Below are positions 49,358 to 58,745 of a stretch of DNA of 64,000 nt, one piece after another (within the stretch, counting starts at the first letter, position 1; the number at the start of each line of letters is the position of its first letter). Position numbers and translations under genes: made by a program. Source of the stretch: AC-37 sp036389295 (GTDB lineage Bacteria > Actinomycetota > Thermoleophilia > Solirubrobacterales > Thermoleophilaceae). The notes under the pieces are model-generated. The model made no database searches. It saw only the letters and a program-made list of their open reading frames with translations, and was not told the DNA's origin. The stretch lies in assembly GCA_036389295.1 (NCBI GenBank), contig DASVQB010000022.1:1-64000 (forward strand), in the 5' to 3' direction.

Positions 49358-50565
49358 GGGATCGGCTGCGGCGGCAGCGCGATCGGGTCGCCGGGGGCGG
49401 CGATGTCGCCGCGCGCGGCCGCCTTGCGAGACCACTTGGACAGCGCGCGGAACGAGTCCATGACGGCGCCGTCCGAGTCGATCAGCGCCATGTCGAAGTA
49501 GCCGCCGCGGTAGCGCCTCGGCGGTCGGACCAGCAGGTACTGCGTTATCTCCCGCACCGCGGTGTTGCGCAGGGCGAGGGCGTACGCGCGCTTCAGGTAC
49601 GACGCCCGTCGCACGTCCGGGTGGCTGTACTTGCCGGTCCCGAAGTAGCCGAACTCGGTCAGGTAGACCGGCACGGTCCTGCGCTTCGGCGTGGCGAGCG
49701 CGCGCACGCGGGCCAGCGCGTCGAGGGTGGTGGTCAGGCGCGAGAGCGTCCCGATCGTCACGTTGTCGGTGCCCGGGTACGGCCGCTCGGGCGGGCCCTG
49801 GTAGTCGTAGGGGTGGTGGGCGAGCCCGTCGGCGCGGAGCACCGGGCAGCCGCCGGTGCGGTGGAGCCGGTAGGTCCGCGCGCCGGGGAACGCTGCTGTC
49901 GGCTTCGTGCAGGTCAGCTCGCGCAGGAACCTGAGCGGGGAGGCCTGGCGCGGCAGGTTCTCGTACGGCAGGAGCTCGCCGAGCAGGACCTCGGCGGAGC
50001 GGTCGACCCGCTTGACCGCGGCGTAGCCCGCGCGGTACAGCTCCCGGTACAGCGCCGGCGCCCGCTTCTGCGGGGCGAGCCAGCCGACGTGGTTGGGCTC
50101 GTTCCAGATCGAGTAGCGGTCGACTCGGCCGCGGAAGTGCTCGGCCACCGCGCGCACGAAGCGGCCGAACATCCGCGGGTTCGGCTCCTGGACCCCGACC
50201 TTGCCGTTCGAGGTGGCGAAGGCGGGCGCCGGCGGGATGATCGTGATCTGGACGCGGATCCCCCTGGCCGCCGCGGCGGAGATCAGGTCGTCGTGGAGGG
50301 CGAACGCGCCGTAGCCAGGCGGCGGGGTCTCGGTCTCCGACTTCGCGTCGGCGCCGAGCACCGACGCCCAGCCGAGGTTCACCCGGATCCGCGTGACCCC
50401 GAGCTGGCGCGCCTGCTCGAGCGCCAGGTCGCGGTCGTAGTAGTCGCGCTGGAGGAAGACCGGGTCGTCCTGGATGCCGACCTCCATGCCGCGCGCCGCC
50501 TGGGCCGCCGGCGCGGCGAGCGCCCACGCCGCCGCCGCCAGGGCGATGGCCGCCGCGCGCCTCAC
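49354..50565 (-). CDS. Secreted clan-A glycoside hydrolase (GH5/GH39-like)
   Basis: A 403-residue protein with a signal peptide (AAAIALAAAAWALAAPAAQA) and a TIM-barrel glycosidase fold. Acid/base Glu156 is in YSIWNEPNHVGW and nucleophile Glu304 in VYLTEFGYFGTG, at the end of strands 4 and 7 as in clan GH-A retaining enzymes. HHPYDYQ fits the strand-6 region. The family (GH5, GH39, GH79 or another) is not certain. The GTG start and the stop each overlap their neighbours by 4 bases, showing tight operon coupling. Confidence 0.85.
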   Translation of the reverse strand: MRRAAAIALAAAAWALAAPAAQAARGMEVGIQDDPVFLQRDYYDRDLALEQARQLGVTRIRVNLGWASVLGADAKSETETPPPGYGAFALHDDLISAAAARGIRVQITIIPPAPAFATSNGKVGVQEPNPRMFGRFVRAVAEHFRGRVDRYSIWNEPNHVGWLAPQKRAPALYRELYRAGYAAVKRVDRSAEVLLGELLPYENLPRQASPLRFLRELTCTKPTAAFPGARTYRLHRTGGCPVLRADGLAHHPYDYQGPPERPYPGTDNVTIGTLSRLTTTLDALARVRALATPKRRTVPVYLTEFGYFGTGKYSHPDVRRASYLKRAYALALRNTAVREITQYLLVRPPRRYRGGYFDMALIDSDGAVMDSFRALSKWSRKAAARGDIAAPGDPIALPPQPIP

Positions 50566-52505
50566 TTCCTCGCCTTCTTCTTCTTCGCCTTCGTCACCCT
50601 CACCATCAGCTTCACGATCCTGCGGTTGCCGGCCCGGTCGGCCACGACGATCCGCAGCCGGTAGGAGCCCTTCCTCCGGTATACGTGCCGAAGCTCCCGA
50701 ACGGCTCGAAGGCGGGCGCCGTCGCCGAAGGAGGCACTCACGTTAGCCACGCCAGAGGTCCTGACCGTCACGCCCGGCAGCGGGGCGACCACCGCCGGCG
50801 GGGGCGGCGGCGGAGCGGGGTCGTCCCGGGTGAGCACCCGGATCGCCCCGCCGGCCCTGACGGTGAGGGCCGCGGGCACGACATCCGCCAGCGGAGCCGT
50901 GACGTCGACGTTCACCCGCCGCTCCGGGCCGACGGTCTCCTGACCGCGGCGGTCGATCGCCACCACGTGCCATGTGAACGTGCCCTCGGGCAGGTCGAAC
51001 GGCGGCCGGAACGCCCTGGAGGTCCCGCTGGCGAACTGCTGGCCGAGCGTCTCGACGCGGTACTGCGGCTCGCCCCACTGCTCGGTCGGGCGGCGCCAGG
51101 AGAACCGCAGCCGCCTGTCCCTCGTCCAGCCCGAGGCGCTTCGCGCGCTGACCGCCGGGAGCGCGCGGTCCTGGTGGGCCACGACGATCCGGCGGTCGAG
51201 CGGCCCGCCCTGGACGAACCCGACGGCGGTGTCGTTGAGCCGGTCGGACGCCGCGTCGAGCCCGAGGCCGGTGGCGGCCGGGCCGAAGTCGGGGTTCGAC
51301 AGGACGGCCTCGGGCTCGAGCTCGTCGTCGCGGGTCCAGAACCGGCCGATCACTCGCGGGGCGACCCCGCCGCCGGGGTCCTCGAACCACGCGAAGACGC
51401 CCTCGCCGTTCGTCGACTCGGCCGCGATCGGGTCCGGCGCGGTCGCGCTCGGCTCGGAGTCGATCCGGCCGATCGGCCCGAAGACGTCGCGCTGGAGCAC
51501 GACGCCGACCGTCGTCGCCCCGGGGCCCTCGGCCACGGCCAGCGAGCGCTCGCGGCCGATCACCTCGAGGTCGGGGTCGCGGGCCTCCTCGCCGGTGCCG
51601 AAGCCGAGGCCGTCGAGCACGAGCGGCGGCTCGAGGCCCACGCCGACGATCGGGCGCGCCAGCACGCGCGACCGCGCGATCCCGCCGTCGTCGAAGGACT
51701 GCTCCAGCATCACCCAGCCGTGGCTCGTGTCGTCGTCGAGCCCGACGTCGGGGTTGCGCGCGTCGCCGCCGGCGTGCCCCACGAGGTCGGTCAGGCTGGC
51801 GTCGGCCGGGAACGCCGAGATCCGGTCGCGGAGCACCCTGCGCACGTACACGCGGCGGCGCCCGTCGCCGCCGGGCTCCTCCCAGGCGACGATGCCGGTG
51901 CCGTCGGTAGCGGCGGCCACCTGCGGCCCGCGCCCGCCGCCGGAGTCGTGCGCGGGGTCCACGTCCAGCGCGTCGGGGAACGCCGTCCACGCGCCGCCGG
52001 CCATCCGGGCCGCGCGCACGTCGCGCGAGGCGCCGCCGACCGCGAACGCCGCGTAGCCGACGCCGTGGACGCTCAGGTCGAGCGACGAGCTCTGGACCGG
52101 GCCCGGGTGGACGCGCACCGGCGCGCTCCAGGCGGCGGCCTCCGTGTCGCGGGTGACGGCCCAGAGCGCGCCGTCGTTGAGCCAGCTCGCAACGGCGCGG
52201 CCGCGGTCGGCGATCGCCACGTGCGGGTCGCTCGACTGGCCGGGCTGGCCCACGTCGAGCTGCTCCGGCGCGCCCCACGCCCCGTTCGTCATCCGCGCCG
52301 TCCAGACGTGCGGCACCCCGTCGGAGCGCTTCAGGTAGACCACCGCCGCGCCGCCGTCGCGCGACACGTCGACGTCGCCCAGGCGGACGATGTCCGAGCT
52401 CGGCCCGTCGATCGACTCGGCCGGGAAGAACGCCGCGCGCGCGGGCGCGGCGAGGCCGGCCAGGGCGAGGGCCGTCGCGAGGAGGGTGCGCGCCGCGGCC
52501 GTCAC
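50562..52505 (-). CDS. Secreted beta-propeller / Ig-like protein (operon partner of glycosidases)
   Basis: A 647-residue protein with a signal peptide (LLATALALAGLAAPARA). The first 400 residues show propeller-like repeats ending in alternating strands (GAAVVYLKRSDG, HVAIADRGRAVASWLND, GTGIVAWEEPGGD, EGVFAWFEDPGG), similar in style to 35954-37288. A fibronectin/Ig-like domain follows (RYRVETL-type strands, EGTFTWHVVAIDRRGQ). The end is a PKD-like segment (GVTVRTSGVANVSASFGDG) with a strongly basic tail. It is coupled on both sides by GTGA overlaps. It may hold the substrate or form a complex; unproven. Confidence 0.72.
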   Translation of the reverse strand: MTAAARTLLATALALAGLAAPARAAFFPAESIDGPSSDIVRLGDVDVSRDGGAAVVYLKRSDGVPHVWTARMTNGAWGAPEQLDVGQPGQSSDPHVAIADRGRAVASWLNDGALWAVTRDTEAAAWSAPVRVHPGPVQSSSLDLSVHGVGYAAFAVGGASRDVRAARMAGGAWTAFPDALDVDPAHDSGGGRGPQVAAATDGTGIVAWEEPGGDGRRRVYVRRVLRDRISAFPADASLTDLVGHAGGDARNPDVGLDDDTSHGWVMLEQSFDDGGIARSRVLARPIVGVGLEPPLVLDGLGFGTGEEARDPDLEVIGRERSLAVAEGPGATTVGVVLQRDVFGPIGRIDSEPSATAPDPIAAESTNGEGVFAWFEDPGGGVAPRVIGRFWTRDDELEPEAVLSNPDFGPAATGLGLDAASDRLNDTAVGFVQGGPLDRRIVVAHQDRALPAVSARSASGWTRDRRLRFSWRRPTEQWGEPQYRVETLGQQFASGTSRAFRPPFDLPEGTFTWHVVAIDRRGQETVGPERRVNVDVTAPLADVVPAALTVRAGGAIRVLTRDDPAPPPPPPAVVAPLPGVTVRTSGVANVSASFGDGARLRAVRELRHVYRRKGSYRLRIVVADRAGNRRIVKLMVRVTKAKKKKARK

Positions 52506-54466
52506 GGCCCGTTCGCCGTCCCGTACTGGACCGTCCCCCGGAACCACCGCTGCAGCACCGCGTAGGCGGGCTTCGGGTTGTCGAAGAAGTCGATCACGCC
52601 CTTCTCGTGCCAGTTGGTGAGCGGGCGCGGGTTGCCGCCCATCCAGCCGGGCCGCACCCGGAACGAGCGCAGCGTGCCGATCACGCCGGAGAGCCACGGC
52701 TTCGTCGCGTAGACCGAGTTGTGGTAGTCGTAGAACTCGCTCTGGAACCCGTAGGTGCCGCGCTCCTCGGCCGGCCCCTCGCGGTTCGCCTCGGCACCGT
52801 GCTCGGTCACCATGATCGCCTTGGTCGGGTAGCAGGCACGCACGGAGTCGAGCCACGGCGAGAGCCCCTCGCGGTCGGCGATCGTCGCCGCCCGGCCGGG
52901 GTACCAGCCGAAGTAGCTGTTGAAGCCGAGCAGCTCGAAGCGGTCGAAGGCCTTCTGGCACGGCGAGTCCGGGTAGCCGGCCACGACCACCGCGGCCGGC
53001 CGGCTCGGGTCGAGCTTGTGGATCAGGCTCGAGCTCGAGCGGTACCAGGCGCGCTCGTAGGTCCCGGCCTCCGGCCGCAGCTCGTTCGAGACCGACCACG
53101 CGAGGACCGACGGGTGGTTGCGGTTGGTGACGATGTTCGTGCGGAGCATCTCCAGCGCGCCGCGGCGCAGCGACTCGCGCTTGAGGCTGTCGGCCGGGAC
53201 CTGGAACACCGGCACCTCGGCCCAGACGAGCAGGCCCAGCCGGTCGGCGAGCTCGATCATCTGCGGGTGCATGGGGTAGTGGGTCCGCAGCAGGGTCGCG
53301 CCGAGGTCGCGCGCCTCGTTCGCCATCTTCTCCCGCTCGGCGTTCCCCAGCGCGGCGCCCTTGAGGTAGTCGTCCTCGTGGATGAAGACGCCGCGGATGT
53401 GGACCGGCTCGAAGTTGAGGAGGAGCTGCCCGCCGGAGATCGTCAGCGAGCGGACGCCGCTGTGGAGCGAGTAGCCGCCGACGCGGCGCAGCCGGCCGGC
53501 CTTCCGCTTGCCGGCGGGGGCGTCGCCCGCCGAGGCGGTGAGGCTCACGTCGTAGAGCTGGGGGTCCGGCGGCGACCAGAGCCGGGGGGCGGCGACCCGG
53601 ATGCGCGCGCGCAGCTCGGTCGACGCGCCCGGCGCCAGCCGGCGCAGGGGGAACCTCACGGCCTGGTCGCCGAACCGGCCGGCCAGCCGAACGCGCTGGG
53701 CGCGCCGGCCGTAGCCGCGCAGCCTGACCCTGAAGTCGACCCGCGCCGCGCACGTGCGGCACGGGAGGGTCGGGGTGACCTCGACCTCCTCGAGGTCGAC
53801 CCGCTCGACGCGCCGCAGGTAGACCTCGCCGAGGATCCCGCCGTAGTTCCACCAGCCGCCGGCGGGCGACTCGTCCTCGTCGGTGAACTGCGCCGGAGGG
53901 AGGTCGTCCTCGAAGCGGCGGTTGTCGACCCGCAGGACGAGCCGGTTCACGCCCCTCCTCAGCCCGGCCAGCCGGACCTCCCACGGCAGGTAGGCGCCGT
54001 GGTGCTCGCCCAGCCGCCGCCCGTTCAGCCAGACCTCGGCGTGGTAGCGGACGTTCTGGAAGCGGACGATCCAGTCGAGGGCGCGCGAGCTCGAGGGGAG
54101 GCGGAAGTCCTTGCGGTACCAGACGATGTCGCCGGCCATGCTCTCGGGCGACTCGTCGATCGCGTTCCAGGCGCTCGGCACGGTCACCGGCCCCCAGCCG
54201 GTCCGCCCCGTCTGGGAGAAGAAGCGCCGCAGCACGCCCTCGTCCGCGGTGTCGCGGCGGAACAGCCACTCGCCGCCCATCAGGTAGCGGTTCGCGGGCC
54301 CGTCCTGGATCAGGACGCGGCTGTCCAGGCCGTCCCTGAGCGCGCCCGAGGCGGGCGCGGGGACGAGCAGGGTGGCCGCCGCGGCGGCCATGACCAACAC
54401 GAGCGAGAGGATGCGCAACCCGGAGTGGAACACCCGACACCTGTACCGGTTGCGGGATGCGGCCAT
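52502..54466 (-). CDS. Secreted glycoside hydrolase family 2 enzyme
   Basis: A 654-residue GH2 protein. The signal peptide (about residues 17-42) is followed by a jelly-roll sugar-binding domain (WYRKDFRLP, AEVWLNGRRLGEHHGAYLPW), an Ig-like domain and the catalytic barrel (HIRGVFIHEDDYL). The acid/base is Glu462 in AWSVSNELRPEAG and the nucleophile Glu555 in IMVTEHGAEA. It could be a beta-glucuronidase, galactosidase or mannosidase; the specificity is not decided. It starts 9 bases after the sulfatase stop and overlaps the propeller gene by 4 bases. Confidence 0.9.
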   Translation of the reverse strand: MAASRNRYRCRVFHSGLRILSLVLVMAAAAATLLVPAPASGALRDGLDSRVLIQDGPANRYLMGGEWLFRRDTADEGVLRRFFSQTGRTGWGPVTVPSAWNAIDESPESMAGDIVWYRKDFRLPSSSRALDWIVRFQNVRYHAEVWLNGRRLGEHHGAYLPWEVRLAGLRRGVNRLVLRVDNRRFEDDLPPAQFTDEDESPAGGWWNYGGILGEVYLRRVERVDLEEVEVTPTLPCRTCAARVDFRVRLRGYGRRAQRVRLAGRFGDQAVRFPLRRLAPGASTELRARIRVAAPRLWSPPDPQLYDVSLTASAGDAPAGKRKAGRLRRVGGYSLHSGVRSLTISGGQLLLNFEPVHIRGVFIHEDDYLKGAALGNAEREKMANEARDLGATLLRTHYPMHPQMIELADRLGLLVWAEVPVFQVPADSLKRESLRRGALEMLRTNIVTNRNHPSVLAWSVSNELRPEAGTYERAWYRSSSSLIHKLDPSRPAAVVVAGYPDSPCQKAFDRFELLGFNSYFGWYPGRAATIADREGLSPWLDSVRACYPTKAIMVTEHGAEANREGPAEERGTYGFQSEFYDYHNSVYATKPWLSGVIGTLRSFRVRPGWMGGNPRPLTNWHEKGVIDFFDNPKPAYAVLQRWFRGTVQYGTANGP

Positions 54467-54475
54467 GCCTCTTCT

Positions 54476-56128
54476 TTAAGTTGCCGTCCCCACCTCCTGC
54501 ATCCGGGCGGACAGCTCGTCGTGCAGGCGCTCGCGCTCCTCGGAGTGGCGGCGGAAGCGGCCCTCGCCGGTGTCCCTGTGGACGAGGTTGTCGCGCTCGT
54601 CGGGGTCGCGGTCGAGGTCGTAGAGCTCGTACTGGCGCGACCCCGCGTCCTCGGGATCGACGTAGACGACGTACTTCCAGCGGCGCTCGCGGATCGCCCG
54701 GAGCCGGTTCGGCCGCGGCACCACGTCCTCGAACGCGGTGCCGGCCTTGTGGTCGTCGTAGGCGAAGCAGGAGGCGTCCTGGACCGACGGGCGCGGCTCG
54801 GGGTGCCGGGCGGCCGCCGCGAGGTCGACCTCCGCGGAGGCGAGGGCCTCGTCGGCGGCGCCTGCGTGGTGGGCGAGGACCGGGGTGAGGTCGCGGCCGG
54901 AGAAGGCGAGGCCGCCGCCGGCGCCGCAGAGCGTCGCCACCGTGGGCATCAGGTCCACGAGCCCGGCCGGGGCGTCGGTCTCGGCGGGCTGCGGGAACAG
55001 CACCGGGTTCGAGACCACGAGCGGCACGCGGACGGTCTCCTCGTAGGCGTTGAACATCTTCTGGCGCAGCCCGCCGTGGGTGAGCCCCATCTCGCCGTGG
55101 TCGGAGGTCCGGACGACCACGGTCCGCGACCGCAGCGACCGCGGGTCGGACGGCTCGCCGAGCGCGTCCAGGACCCTGCCGATCTTCCGGTCGACGAGGC
55201 GGTGGAGGTGGGCGTAGAAGCTGAGGTAGTCGCGCCGGGCGCGCTCGTCGGAGACCGGGCCGAGGTAGGAGGCCTGGCCGAGCTTCATCAGCGCGTGCGG
55301 CGTGGGCTTGGTGGTCAGGTCCTCGTCGACCGTGGCCGGCAGCGGCACCGCGAGGTCGCGGAACTCGTCCACCCGGTAGCCGCCCGCCTCGTACGAGGCG
55401 GGGTAGCCGAGCACGTCGTGCGGGTTGACCAGCGAGAGGATCAGGGCGAACGGCTCGGGGGCCTCGGCCAGGAACCGCTCCGCCTGGCGCGTGAAGTCCT
55501 CGTCGAACCCCTCGCCGCTGCGGCCGGCGTTGCCCCCGCCGAAGTGGTCGGGCTCGACGTTCTCGCCGGCGTCGGGCGGCTCCCAGCCGGCGAACCCGTA
55601 CTCGCGGTCGAGGAGGTCGGCGTCCGCCTGCGACCACTCGCCGTGCAGCGGCTTCGTCAGGTGCCACTTGCCCTTGAAGCCGACGGCGTAGCCGGCGTCG
55701 CGCAGCATCCGGGCCATGTTGGGCGTGGCCGGGTCGAGCACCGCCTCCTCCCCCCTGCCGGCGCCGAGCCGCAGCGCGCCGCGCGCGAAGGCGCGCAGGA
55801 GCTTGTCGCGCGGGGCCTCGCCGCTCCTGAGCGTGCGGCCGAAGGTGGCGAGGACGCCGGGCAGGTTGCGCGGGTCCGGGCGGGCGCCCTCCTCGGTCAG
55901 GGTGAGGGTGACCCCGTGCTGGCTGGGGTAGAGGCCGGTGAAGAGCGTCGCGCGGCTCGGCGAGCACATGCAGGTCGAGCACGTCGCGCGCGTGAAGGAG
56001 ACGCCGGTGCGGGCCAGCTCGCGGTCGGCCGGCATCAGCTGGCCGAGCCAGCCGGGCTCGTCCGGCCAGTGCATCGGCGCACGCTGCTGGTCGGTCACGA
56101 TGAGGACCAGGTTCGGCTTGCGCGCCAC
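54476..56128 (-). CDS. Cys-type (formylglycine-dependent) sulfatase
   Basis: A 550-residue type I sulfatase. The modification motif C-x-P-S-R is Cys55 in CSPSRATLFTG; this Cys must be turned into formylglycine by a separate enzyme. The metal-site start is LVLIVTDQQRAP, and KGKWHLTK, HDVLGYPA and VVRTSDHGEMGLTHGGLRQK supply further active-site residues. No signal peptide is visible, so it may be cytoplasmic or exported another way, unlike its operon partners. First gene of the leftward operon with GH2, propeller, clan-A glycosidase and methyltransferase. Confidence 0.93.
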   Translation of the reverse strand: MARKPNLVLIVTDQQRAPMHWPDEPGWLGQLMPADRELARTGVSFTRATCSTCMCSPSRATLFTGLYPSQHGVTLTLTEEGARPDPRNLPGVLATFGRTLRSGEAPRDKLLRAFARGALRLGAGRGEEAVLDPATPNMARMLRDAGYAVGFKGKWHLTKPLHGEWSQADADLLDREYGFAGWEPPDAGENVEPDHFGGGNAGRSGEGFDEDFTRQAERFLAEAPEPFALILSLVNPHDVLGYPASYEAGGYRVDEFRDLAVPLPATVDEDLTTKPTPHALMKLGQASYLGPVSDERARRDYLSFYAHLHRLVDRKIGRVLDALGEPSDPRSLRSRTVVVRTSDHGEMGLTHGGLRQKMFNAYEETVRVPLVVSNPVLFPQPAETDAPAGLVDLMPTVATLCGAGGGLAFSGRDLTPVLAHHAGAADEALASAEVDLAAAARHPEPRPSVQDASCFAYDDHKAGTAFEDVVPRPNRLRAIRERRWKYVVYVDPEDAGSRQYELYDLDRDPDERDNLVHRDTGEGRFRRHSEERERLHDELSARMQEVGTAT

Positions 56129-56214
56129 GGGTTGGCAACGCTAACGCCCGTGCGCAAGAATCGCGTTCGCACTGGGGCCCGGACGGGCGCCCGCAACGGA
56201 CCCGGGAGGGCACG

Positions 56215-56817
56215 ATGGCCTGGAGCCTGAAGGGCAAGTACTTCGAGAACTGCTCGTGCGAGGTGCCGTGCCCGTGCACGGTGTCGATGGCGCTCGGCGC
56301 CGACTACGACCAGTGCCGGGTGATCCTCGTCTGGCACGTCGATGACGGCGAGATCGAGGGCACGGACGTCTCTGGCCTCAGCGTGGCCGGCCTCGCCGAG
56401 ACCCCGAAGGTGATGTCCGACGGCAACTGGCGGCTCGGCATGATCGTCGACTCGCGGGCCGACGACGAGCAGGCCGACAAGCTCGCGGCCGTGTACGGCG
56501 GTCAGCTCGGCGGGCCGATGCAGCTGCTCATGCCGCTGGTCGGGGAGAACCTCGGCGTCGAGCGCGCCCCGATCGAGTTCTCCCAGGAGGGCCGCCTCTA
56601 CGGCGTGCGGATCGGCGACGGGATCGACGTGGAGGTCGAGGAGGTCGTCCCGTTCGGCGGCGAGACGCCGGTGAAGCTCAAGGGGATCTTCCACCCGACG
56701 GCGCCGCAGCTCACGATCGCGAAGGCGACCCGCTCGCGGATCACGGGCTTCGGGCTCGACTTCTCGAACGCGGGCAAGGCGGGCTTCACGCACTCGTCGT
56801 TCGCCTGGTCGGCGTAG
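56215..56817 (+). CDS. DUF1326-family protein
   Basis: A 200-residue protein of the DUF1326 family. The start WSLKGKYFENCSCEVPCPC is characteristic, with cysteines that may bind metal. SQEGRLYGVRIGDGIDVEVE and the C-terminal KAGFTHSSFAWSA also match the family pattern as I know it. Function is unknown; DUF1326 genes are often next to DUF2182 genes, as here, where the neighbour begins 4 bases downstream. ATG start with GGGAGG upstream. Confidence 0.88.
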   Translation: MAWSLKGKYFENCSCEVPCPCTVSMALGADYDQCRVILVWHVDDGEIEGTDVSGLSVAGLAETPKVMSDGNWRLGMIVDSRADDEQADKLAAVYGGQLGGPMQLLMPLVGENLGVERAPIEFSQEGRLYGVRIGDGIDVEVEEVVPFGGETPVKLKGIFHPTAPQLTIAKATRSRITGFGLDFSNAGKAGFTHSSFAWSA

Positions 56818-56821
56818 CGGG

Positions 56822-57691
56822 TTGCCCTCGATACCGGCAGGCGCCTCCTCGGTCCGCGGGCTCGACCGCGCGCGGATCGCCCTGGTGGGCGCGCTGGTCG
56901 CGCTCGCCGCGACGGCCTGGCTCGTCACCGACGACCGGATGGACGGGATGGAGATGGGCGGGCTCGAGCTCGGCGGGCTCGGCTTCTACGTCGTCACCTG
57001 GGTCGTGATGATGGCCGCGATGATGTTCCCGTCGATCGCCCCGGTGGTGGCGGTCTACGACCGGCTTCGCGAGGGTCGCCGCGTCCCGGTCGCCGGGACG
57101 GTCCTGTTCGTGTGCGGGTACCTCGTCGCTTGGACGGCGGTGGGGCTGCTCGCCTACGGGACGATCGAGCTCGTGCGCTCGCTGTCGATCGACTGGCTCG
57201 CGTGGGACCGCGCCGGCCGGTACGTGGCCGGCGGGACGATCCTCGCCGCGGCCGCGTACCAGCTCACGCCGCTGAAGGACGTCTGCCTGCGGCACTGCCG
57301 CAGCCCGATGTCGTTCGTGCTGAACCACTGGCGCGACGGCGCGCTCGGGGCGCTGCGGATGGGGATCGGGCACGGGTCCTGGTGCGTGGGCTGCTGCTGG
57401 GCGCTGATGGCGGCCCTGTTCGCGGTCGGCGCGATGAGCTTGGGCTGGATGGCCTTCGTCGCCGGCCTGATCGCGCTCGAGAAGCTCTGGCCGTGGAAGA
57501 CGTCGGCGAACCTGGCGGTGGCCGCGGTGCTCCTGGCGCTCGGTGTCGGGGTGATGGCCGTGCCGGACTCCGTGCCCGGGCTGATGACCGACGACTCGAT
57601 GTCGCACGACGGGGGCGGCGGCGCGATGCAGATGGACCGCGGCGGGTCGATGGGCGGCGACTCCATGGACCGCGGCGATTCGATGCCCTGA
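56822..57691 (+). CDS. DUF2182-family membrane protein with Met/Asp-rich tail
   Basis: A 289-residue membrane protein with about six helices, matching DUF2182, described as a predicted metal-binding membrane family. Family-like motifs are WVVMMAAMMFPSIAPVV, LVAWTAVGLLAYG, LTPLKDVCLRHCRSP and GIGHGSWCVGCCWALM. Cys/His pairs sit at helix ends. The last 35 residues are rich in Met, Asp and His (DDSMSHDGGGG, MQMDRGGSMGGDSMDRGD), suggesting copper binding. Start is TTG 56822, 4 bases after the DUF1326 stop; the pair is an operon. Confidence 0.82.
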   Translation: MPSIPAGASSVRGLDRARIALVGALVALAATAWLVTDDRMDGMEMGGLELGGLGFYVVTWVVMMAAMMFPSIAPVVAVYDRLREGRRVPVAGTVLFVCGYLVAWTAVGLLAYGTIELVRSLSIDWLAWDRAGRYVAGGTILAAAAYQLTPLKDVCLRHCRSPMSFVLNHWRDGALGALRMGIGHGSWCVGCCWALMAALFAVGAMSLGWMAFVAGLIALEKLWPWKTSANLAVAAVLLALGVGVMAVPDSVPGLMTDDSMSHDGGGGAMQMDRGGSMGGDSMDRGDSMP

Positions 57692-57733
57692 ACCGCCGCG
57701 CTCGGCTACGCTGCGCTTGGGAGTCGTTGAGCG

Positions 57734-58708
57734 GTGGCGGGGAGACGGAAGACCGAGCGGCAGGGGGAGGACGGGCAGGAGCGCGGCCCGATGGCGACGA
57801 TCACGAAGATCGGCGCCGTGGTCACGACGCTCGGTGCGATCGTCGCGCTCGTGGTGGGGGTGAAGAGCCTTATGCCCTCGGACCCGCCCGGCCCGGTCGG
57901 CGAGATCCGGAAGCTCGACCTCAACAGCGTCGCCGGGCTGTCGGAGGCCAACCGGAAGGTGCCCGACGCCACCACCTGCCCGGGCGTCGAGAAGGAGCGC
58001 CACTTCGAGGTGCGTCGGCCCGCGAGGCCGGTCGCCGTCGCCTCGCTCGAGCTGCCGAGCGTCGTCGCCCAGGAGAGCACCGACTCGCCCACCCAGGAGG
58101 ACCCGGGATCCGGGGAGGACCCCGCGACACCGACGACCGACTCGGAGTCGGCGCCGCCGGCTGCCGAGACGGACGGGGGGACGGAGGGCGAGCAGGGCGA
58201 GGGGGGCGAGCAGGGCGACGGGAACCCGGCACGTCCGAAGATCGCCGCGGGCGACCCGCGTCGGGTCACCGCCCTGCGGGACGAGACCGGCGTCGGGGAG
58301 CCGCGGATCGAGCAGCTCATGTTCAACCCGAGCGGAACCCAGGTCGGCGAGATCACGAAGGCGCAGCTGGCGGGCATCATCGCGAACACGCGGAAGGACG
58401 GCTCGTCCCGGAACGCCGAGCCGCTCGGCTGGCTGATCGACGTCTCGACCCGCCTCGAGAACCTGAAGGGCAAGTGCGCCTACGTCCAGTGGTCGCTCTA
58501 CGACGCCAAGCGGATCCGCCGGGTTCGCTACCCCTGGGTGCGCGACAGGCGCGGCGTGCGCTTCGTGGCCAGGGCGACCCCCGACTCCCGCAGGTCGACG
58601 TTCTGGGTCCCTGCGCCCATCGAGCGCCGCCGCTACAAGGTGCGCGTCGCGCTGTACGACGCGAACGCGACGAACCTCGACAGCGGCGAGATCCCGCTGC
58701 CGAAGTGA
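57734..58708 (+). CDS. Single-pass membrane protein with acidic linker, unknown function
   Basis: A 324-residue protein from GTG 57734: a short polar N-terminus, one membrane helix (IGAVVTTLGAIVALVVGVKS), an acidic/Gly-rich linker between about residues 115 and 165 (EGEQGEGGEQGDG) and a beta-rich C-terminal domain (GWLIDVSTRLENLKGKCAYV, RRRYKVRVALYDANATN). No family is recognised. A hairpin lies 19 bases after its stop. Confidence 0.6.
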   Translation: MAGRRKTERQGEDGQERGPMATITKIGAVVTTLGAIVALVVGVKSLMPSDPPGPVGEIRKLDLNSVAGLSEANRKVPDATTCPGVEKERHFEVRRPARPVAVASLELPSVVAQESTDSPTQEDPGSGEDPATPTTDSESAPPAAETDGGTEGEQGEGGEQGDGNPARPKIAAGDPRRVTALRDETGVGEPRIEQLMFNPSGTQVGEITKAQLAGIIANTRKDGSSRNAEPLGWLIDVSTRLENLKGKCAYVQWSLYDAKRIRRVRYPWVRDRRGVRFVARATPDSRRSTFWVPAPIERRRYKVRVALYDANATNLDSGEIPLPK

Positions 58709-58726
58709 GCGGAGGCGCTCGCCTCT

Positions 58727-58745
58727 GACCAGGGAAGCCCTGGTC
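58727..58745 (+). terminator. Hairpin after the 57734-58708 gene
   Basis: A perfect 8-base-pair stem, GACCAGGG / CCCTGGTC, with loop AAG, directly after the gene. No U-run follows, so termination strength is uncertain. Confidence 0.45.

Noticed and set aside
50562..56279. A 1905-codon uninterrupted minus-strand frame
   Set aside because: Only its last 647 codons (from GTG 52505) look like protein, with a signal peptide there. The rest is out of frame with the well-recognised GH2 and sulfatase genes.
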